Source: Myxococcota bacterium
GTDB taxonomy: Bacteria > Myxococcota_A > Polyangia > HGW-17
Assembly (NCBI GenBank): GCA_018817795.1
Contig: JAHITJ010000014.1
Span: 1-42,807 of the forward strand
Direction: 5' to 3'
Length of the DNA stretch: 42,807 nucleotides
In this document: one piece after another, positions 38,317 through 42,807 of the stretch
How the letters are laid out: the number at the start of each line of letters is the position of its first letter
How positions within the stretch are numbered: the first letter of the stretch is position 1
The notes under the pieces: generated by a model
What the model saw: the letters and a program-made list of their open reading frames with translations, nothing else
Databases searched by the model: none
Told to the model about the DNA's origin: nothing
Position numbers and translations under genes: made by a program

Positions 38317-39479
38317 TGAAACTCAGGAGGCCGGGCCGGGAGACGCCACCGAAACGCCGTACGACCGGCGTCGTGCCGGTGAGGCCCGTGTCCCGTGAAA
38401 ACCGCCCGATCCAGGAGGAAGCGACCGGGGACGTCAAGGCTGGCCCAAAGCAGGACAGACCGTCCAGGCCGTCGCTTGGGGAGCGGCTCGCCGGTTCGGG
38501 GCTGGTGCGGATCCTCAAATCGCGTCGACTGCACTTCGGCATCGCCGGTCTCCTGTTCTCGGCGGTGCTGGCACTGGGAGCATACCGTGGCTACCGGTAC
38601 CTGTACCACTCGCCGCACTTCGGGCTCAAGCACGTCGAAATCAGTCCGACCTACCATGTGGATCGGGAGACGATCATCGCCATGGCAGGACTGGCCCACG
38701 GGCAGAACCTGTTCGGCATCTCCCCGGCGCAGGTCAGGAAGCGGCTGGTCAGGCACCCGTGGATCCGCTCCGTCACGGTGTCGCGTACCCTGCCCGACAC
38801 GCTGCACATCGAGATCACTGAACACGAGAGCGTCGCGGCGATCCTGTTCTCCGGGGAGTCGCCCTGCAGCGCGCAGGCCTGCTCGCTGGAGAATTCTCCA
38901 TTCTACCTGATCAACACCGAAGGGGAGATCTTCAAGCGGGCCACGCCCGAGGAGCTGCGGCAGAAGGTCATCATCACGGGTGTCCACCGGGACCTGTTCC
39001 ACAAGAATCCACGCAGCGTGCAGCGCGTGATCCGTCGTAGCCTGGATTTGCTGAAACTGTATCAAGAGAATCCGTCGCGTCCCGAGCTCAGCGAGATCCA
39101 CCATGCCCACGACGTGATCGTGCTGTTCCTGAAGAACGTGCCCTGCGCGATCCATCTGGAGTCGACGGACCTGCCTCGCCGGCTGGGCTACCTCGACGAT
39201 CTGCTGGCGAAGATGGATCTGCCGCTGGAGAAGGTGCGGGTCATCTACATCGACGACCGCGAGAATCCTTCGCGGATCGTGGTGATGCCCGAGCCCGAGC
39301 CTGCGCCGGACTCCGAGTCCGAGCCGCCATCAGTGGAGAACCCGCCGATGGCACCTGCGATGGCACCTGCGATGGCACCGCCGATGACGCCGGTGATGGC
39401 ACCGCCGATGACGCCGGTGATGGCACCGCCGATGACGCCGGTGATGGCACCGCCGATGACGCCGGTGATAGTGCAGTGA
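38316..39479 (+). CDS. ftsQ: Cell-division protein FtsQ/DivIB with repeat tail
   Basis: Bitopic inner-membrane division protein linking early and late divisome parts. 387 residues, longer than the usual 250-290. A basic cytoplasmic N-terminus (1-70) precedes a TM (about 72-92). A POTRA domain (about 102-170: LKHVEISPTYHVDRETII, VRKRLVRHPWIRSVTVSR, LHIEITEH) and a FtsQ beta domain (to about 315) follow. The last about 65 residues are Pro/Glu-rich and then a repeat tail of Met-Ala-Pro / Met-Thr-Pro units. The ATG overlaps the murC stop; a GTG at 38313 is possible. No ftsA or ftsZ follows; a terminator does. Confidence 0.9.
39348..39467 (+). repeat. Tandem repeat encoding the FtsQ tail
   Basis: Two 12-bp copies of ATGGCACCTGCG (39348-39371) and then four exact 24-bp copies (39372-39467) encoding MAPPMTPV. 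The perfect copies suggest recent slippage expansion and strain-to-strain length variation. Confidence 0.95.
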
Positions 39480-39519
39480 TTAAAATAGACGTCCGACGAC
39501 CACCGTTTTTGTCTTCCAT

Positions 39520-39541
39520 CGCACACCAAAGTGCGTTTTTT
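39520..39541 (+). terminator. Intrinsic terminator after ftsQ
   Basis: CGCAC/GTGCG stem (39520-39524, 39531-39535), loop ACCAAA, then six T. Confidence 0.75.
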
Positions 39542-39563
39542 GCCTACATTCTCTCATTTATCC

Positions 39564-39592
39564 TTGACAAAACCGGTTCCTTCTACTAAAGA
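39564..39592 (+). promoter_or_regulatory. Promoter candidate for the papain-type protease
   Basis: Perfect TTGACA (39564-39569), 17-bp spacer, weaker TAAAGA (39587-39592). It lies right after the ftsQ terminator. Confidence 0.45.
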
Positions 39593-39657
39593 GCGCCACT
39601 TGTGTATGTGTTCATGATGAACCGGATACTCAACTTTCATTCGATACGAGGTGTACA

Positions 39658-41631
39658 GTGAAGACGACACGGATGTTACTTTCCATGGTCCTGATGTTCG
39701 CGCTGGCCTTCCCTTCGCTGGGTTGCGAAGAGGAAAAGAAGCAGATCACCGCCGATCCTAACGACAGTGAAGCCCCGCTCTCCGACGAGGCCGCCCTGTT
39801 CGAAGGTGCACCGACCAACGATGAGCTGCCCGAGGATGGCAAGTTTGACGCGACCTATCCGGCCACGTTCGACCTGATCGCCACGCAGAGCCCGGTGAAG
39901 AGCCAGGGCAGCCGCGGCGTCTGCTCGATCTTCGCCACCGTGGCGCTCATGGAGCATCTGTACATCAAGGAAGGCACCCTCCCGAACCCGGACTTCTCCG
40001 AGCAGTTCCTGCAGTGGTCCGTGAAGAAGGAAGTCGGCGCGTTCACCAACACCGAGGGCTCCTCGGCCCGTGACAACCTGGCCGCGATCTCCCGCTTCGG
40101 CATCGTCGATGAGCCGACCTGGCCGTACCAGACCAGTCCCTGGAGTGCCTCCAACGACGCGCGCTGCACCGGGGATGAAGAGACCCGCCCGGTCGAGTGT
40201 TTCACCAACGGCAACCCGCCCGAGTCCGCCATGAGCGCCATCCGCTTCAAGCTGCCGGCCGGTCGTTACGTCAACTCCAACACCCGTTCGATCAAGGCGT
40301 TCATCACCGAGAACCAGGGCGCCGTCATCGCCGGCATGACCTTCTTCTACCAGTCCTGGAACCACCGCGCGGGCACGCTGCCGGTGAACTCCTCCTACTG
40401 GAGCGAGGGCTACGTCACGTATCCCAACGAGAAGGACAAGGAAGAGAGCCTGAAGAAGCGCGCCGGTCATGCGATCGTGCTGCTGGGCTGGGACGACAAC
40501 CTGGAAGTGCCGATGCGCGATGGCGACGGCAACATCATCAAGGACGCCGAAGGCAACCCCCAGCTGGAGAAGGGCTTCTTCCTGTTCAAGAACTCCTGGG
40601 GCACCTCGGGCTTCGGCATCCGCAACAAGTTCGGCGCCGGCTACGGCTGGCTGTCCTACAAGTACGTTCAGGAATACGCCTCCGTGTACGGCTCGGGCAC
40701 CCCCAAGCTGGACCTCAAGGAGACCTGCGACGACGGTCGTGACAACGACTACGACAACCAGATCGACTGCGACGACTCCGACTGCGCCGACGACGCCGCC
40801 TGCCGCACCGCGGGCCTGATCTTCTCCAACAACACGCAGACGACCATCCCCGACAACAACGCCACGGGCATCAACTCCGTGATCACGGTGGACCAGCCCG
40901 GCACCATCGGCACCTTGAACGTCACCGTGGACATCACCCATCCGTACACCGGCGACCTGACCGTCGCGCTGGTGGGCCCCGACGGCACCACCGTCACGCT
41001 GCACAACCGTGCCGGCGGCTCGGCCGACGACATCAAGAAGACCTTCGCCCCGACCGAATTTGCGGGCAAGAGCATCACAGGCGACTGGACCCTGCGCGTC
41101 TCCGACGGCGCCGCCTCCGACGCGGGGAGCCTGAACTCCTGGAAGATCGAGTTCGTGCTGACGGGCGAAGTCCCCGCCGAGGTCTGCGACGACGGGATCG
41201 ACAATGACGGCAATGGCGCGATCGACTGCGCCGACGCCGCCTGCACCGACGATCCCGCCTGTGCGACGGCCCAGAACGTGGATCTGTCCAACACCACGCC
41301 CGTGTCCATCCCCGACGACGACCTCACCGGCGCCACCTCCACGATCAACGTGTCCACAGCCGGCACCGTGGCGGGCATCACCGTGGACGTGGACATCACG
41401 CATCCCTTCCGTCCGGACCTGATCGTGAAGCTGCGCGCCCCCGGTGGCGCCGAATTGACCCTGTTCGACAACGACCAGGACTACGAGGAGAACCTCGTGC
41501 GCTCCTTCACCGTGACCGACCTCAACGGCCAGGCCGTCAACGGAGACTGGCGCCTGATCGTGATCGACCGCGCCGCGCGCGACACCGGCACGCTCAACTC
41601 CTGGCGCCTGCAGATCACCGTGACCGAGTAA
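39658..41631 (+). CDS. Papain-type (C1) cysteine peptidase lipoprotein with two P-domains
   Basis: 657 residues from a GTG with GAGGTG 4 nt ahead. Lipobox SLGC (Cys23). Peptidase about 65-345: VKSQGSRGVCSIF with the oxyanion Gln83 and nucleophile Cys89, AGHAIVLLGW with the catalytic His, and FKNSWGTSGFG with the Asn. Then a Cys/Asp block CDDGRDNDYDNQIDCDDSDC like MopE/calcium-binding repeats, a proprotein-convertase P-domain (about 385-505), a second such Asp/Cys block (EVCDDGIDNDGNGAIDC), and a second P-domain to the end (TVDVDITHPF, LNSWRLQI). P-domains usually stabilise or target secreted enzymes. No propeptide of papain type is obvious. Confidence 0.9.
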   Translation: MKTTRMLLSMVLMFALAFPSLGCEEEKKQITADPNDSEAPLSDEAALFEGAPTNDELPEDGKFDATYPATFDLIATQSPVKSQGSRGVCSIFATVALMEHLYIKEGTLPNPDFSEQFLQWSVKKEVGAFTNTEGSSARDNLAAISRFGIVDEPTWPYQTSPWSASNDARCTGDEETRPVECFTNGNPPESAMSAIRFKLPAGRYVNSNTRSIKAFITENQGAVIAGMTFFYQSWNHRAGTLPVNSSYWSEGYVTYPNEKDKEESLKKRAGHAIVLLGWDDNLEVPMRDGDGNIIKDAEGNPQLEKGFFLFKNSWGTSGFGIRNKFGAGYGWLSYKYVQEYASVYGSGTPKLDLKETCDDGRDNDYDNQIDCDDSDCADDAACRTAGLIFSNNTQTTIPDNNATGINSVITVDQPGTIGTLNVTVDITHPYTGDLTVALVGPDGTTVTLHNRAGGSADDIKKTFAPTEFAGKSITGDWTLRVSDGAASDAGSLNSWKIEFVLTGEVPAEVCDDGIDNDGNGAIDCADAACTDDPACATAQNVDLSNTTPVSIPDDDLTGATSTINVSTAGTVAGITVDVDITHPFRPDLIVKLRAPGGAELTLFDNDQDYEENLVRSFTVTDLNGQAVNGDWRLIVIDRAARDTGTLNSWRLQITVTE

Positions 41632-41776
41632 GATATCCCGTCTTCCGTACCGCCTCCCGTGCGGCTTTCTGAACATCCCTAATAAAAACGAAGAGGAATA
41701 AGAAGGACGATGCAGTCACTTCGTTCCTTCCTGTGGCGCGGGTTTCCCTTTTCAAAACGGATCGTTTGCGCTACAC

Positions 41777-41803
41777 CCGGGGCCGGGGGTCTGTTGGCCC
41801 CGG
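41777..41803 (+). promoter_or_regulatory. GC-rich hairpin just before the lpd start
   Basis: Perfect 8-bp arms CCGGGGCC and GGCCCCGG with an 11-base loop. Its 3' arm runs into the GGAAAGG ribosome site at 41802-41808, so folding could lower translation of the next gene. It lacks a T-run. Confidence 0.4.
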
Positions 41804-41818
41804 AAAGGCGATTCTCCC

Positions 41819-42807
41819 ATGCAGACCGAACACATCCACACGCTCGTGCTCGGCGGAGGCCCCGCCGGCTATGCCGCCGGCATCCGGCTCGGCCAGTTGA
41901 AGGTGCCCGCCATCGTGGCGGAGATGGACAACGTCGGTGGCGTCTGTCTGAACCGCGGCTGCATTCCTAGCAAGACGCTGATCTCGGCGGCACGGCGGTA
42001 CTGGGACGCACGGCACGGCGCCGAGTTCGGTGTGGAGGGCGGCGAAGCGCTCACGGCGAACCTGGAGAAGATCGTCGCGTACAAGAACCTCGTCGTGAAG
42101 AAGCTCACCGGCGGCATCGCCCAGTTGCTCAAACTCAACGGCACCCGCTGGTTGAAGGGCAGGGCCGAGTTGACCGGTCCCCATGCCGCGCGTGTGACCC
42201 AGGCCGACGGCACCGTGCAGGAGATCACCTTCGACTTCCTGCTGCTGGCGCCGGGCAGCGTGCCCGTGTCCATACCCTTGATGCCTGTCGACGGCGTGCG
42301 GATCCTGGACTCCTGGCATGCGCTGGATCTGACGAGCCTGCCCAAGAGCCTGCTGGTCGTCGGCGGGGGCGTGATCGGCCTGGAGTTGGGTGGATTCATG
42401 GCCACCCTTGGCGCCCAGGTGACCGTAGTCGAGGCGATGGAGCAGTGCATGCCGGGGACCGATCCCGACCTGGTGAAGGTCGTGCTGCGCGCGCTGAAGA
42501 AACGTGGCGTCAACGTCCTCACGTCAGCCAGGGTCACCCACATGGAGAACGCCGGAGATCGCGTGATCACCCGGGTTGCCACCGCCAAGGGTGAGCAGGA
42601 GTTCGTCTCCGATCTGACGCTGATCACCGTCGGCCGCAAGCCCAACCTCGCCGGCATCGGTCTGGAGCACGCGGGGCTGGATCCGCAGGCCCGCTTCCTC
42701 GAAGTGGACGCGCACCTGCGCACGAAAGTGTCGCACATCTATGCCGCCGGCGACGTCACCGGGGCGCCGCTGCTTGCGCACCGGGCCACCAAACAGGCCG
42801 AGATCGC
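41819..42807 (+). CDS. lpd: Dihydrolipoamide dehydrogenase (C-terminus beyond window)
   Basis: FAD enzyme that reoxidises lipoamide in 2-oxoacid dehydrogenase or glycine-cleavage complexes. About 329 residues are seen; the dimer-interface domain is cut by the window end. Seen: GGGPAGYAAG (FAD), the redox disulfide CLNRGCIPSK, the NAD-binding GGGVIGLELGG, and AAGDVTG. The ATG at 41819 has GGAAAGG about 10 nt ahead. No E1, E2 or glycine-cleavage gene is visible, so the complex it serves is unknown. A mercuric or glutathione reductase is less likely given the CxxxxC context and sequence. Confidence 0.92.
   Translation, partial: MQTEHIHTLVLGGGPAGYAAGIRLGQLKVPAIVAEMDNVGGVCLNRGCIPSKTLISAARRYWDARHGAEFGVEGGEALTANLEKIVAYKNLVVKKLTGGIAQLLKLNGTRWLKGRAELTGPHAARVTQADGTVQEITFDFLLLAPGSVPVSIPLMPVDGVRILDSWHALDLTSLPKSLLVVGGGVIGLELGGFMATLGAQVTVVEAMEQCMPGTDPDLVKVVLRALKKRGVNVLTSARVTHMENAGDRVITRVATAKGEQEFVSDLTLITVGRKPNLAGIGLEHAGLDPQARFLEVDAHLRTKVSHIYAAGDVTGAPLLAHRATKQAEI

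Noticed and set aside
41710-41970. An 86-residue plus-strand frame before lpd
   Set aside because: It runs out of frame through the lpd start and gives an Arg-rich translation; lpd has a full FAD motif in the other frame.

Overview
The window is high-GC bacterial chromosome that is almost fully coding. I see no rRNA, tRNA, CRISPR array, transposase, integrase or phage gene. The content points to a deltaproteobacterial-type organism, most likely Myxococcota or a neighbouring phylum. The reasons are many Cys-anchored lipoproteins, two HExxH proteases that look like the MXAN_6640 family, C-terminal Cys/TM/Arg tails like MYXO-CTERM sorting signals, a sigma54 activator, RsbW/STAS-type partner switching, and MopE-like Asp/Cys repeats. 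This placement is an inference; no marker gene was checked against a database.

Left part (1-5.0 kb, minus strand): the 5' part of trxB (thioredoxin reductase, cut by the window edge), a lipoprotein, and an MBOAT acyltransferase paired with an SGNH-type esterase (polymer O-acylation). From 5.4 to 11 kb, plus strand: an outer-membrane barrel-like protein followed by a giant Met-zincin lipoprotein protease, closed by a good intrinsic terminator. From 11.2 to 17.2 kb, plus strand: a compact operon ygeY-type M20 hydrolase / ndk / rlmN / membrane-embedded sigma54 activator. The last three genes overlap or nearly touch. A small acidic two-TM protein with a sigma54-like site in front of it follows.

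From 17.2 to 19.4 kb, minus strand: a small secreted set (two-TM peptide, a frameshifted gene, a beta-propeller lipoprotein, a thrombospondin-type-3 lipoprotein). From 19.5 to 24.7 kb, minus strand: an operon aconitase / ATP-citrate lyase small subunit / ATP-citrate lyase large subunit. This is a citrate-cleaving module typical of the reductive TCA cycle or of cytosolic acetyl-CoA supply. From 24.9 to 28.4 kb, minus strand: an ExbB/TolQ-like protein plus a NYN-LOTUS protein, then a C25 (gingipain-type) peptidase lipoprotein behind a Cys-rich mini-lipoprotein.

From 28.5 to 33.5 kb: two convergent paralogous secreted HExxH proteases and a TPR/PEGA-like protein. From 33.7 to 36.9 kb, plus strand: a receiver-like/HATPase protein followed by a tandem STAS/zinc-ribbon/TM protein. 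This is the most unusual locus here and may be an undescribed membrane partner-switching system. From 36.9 to 39.5 kb: murC-ftsQ without murB or ddl between them. From 39.7 to 41.6 kb: a papain-type protease lipoprotein with two P-domains. The right edge holds the start of a dihydrolipoamide dehydrogenase.

Five predicted secreted peptidases from four families in 43 kb suggest a proteolytic or predatory lifestyle. Promoters and operators listed are read by eye from -35/-10 spacing and dyad symmetry and are candidates only.
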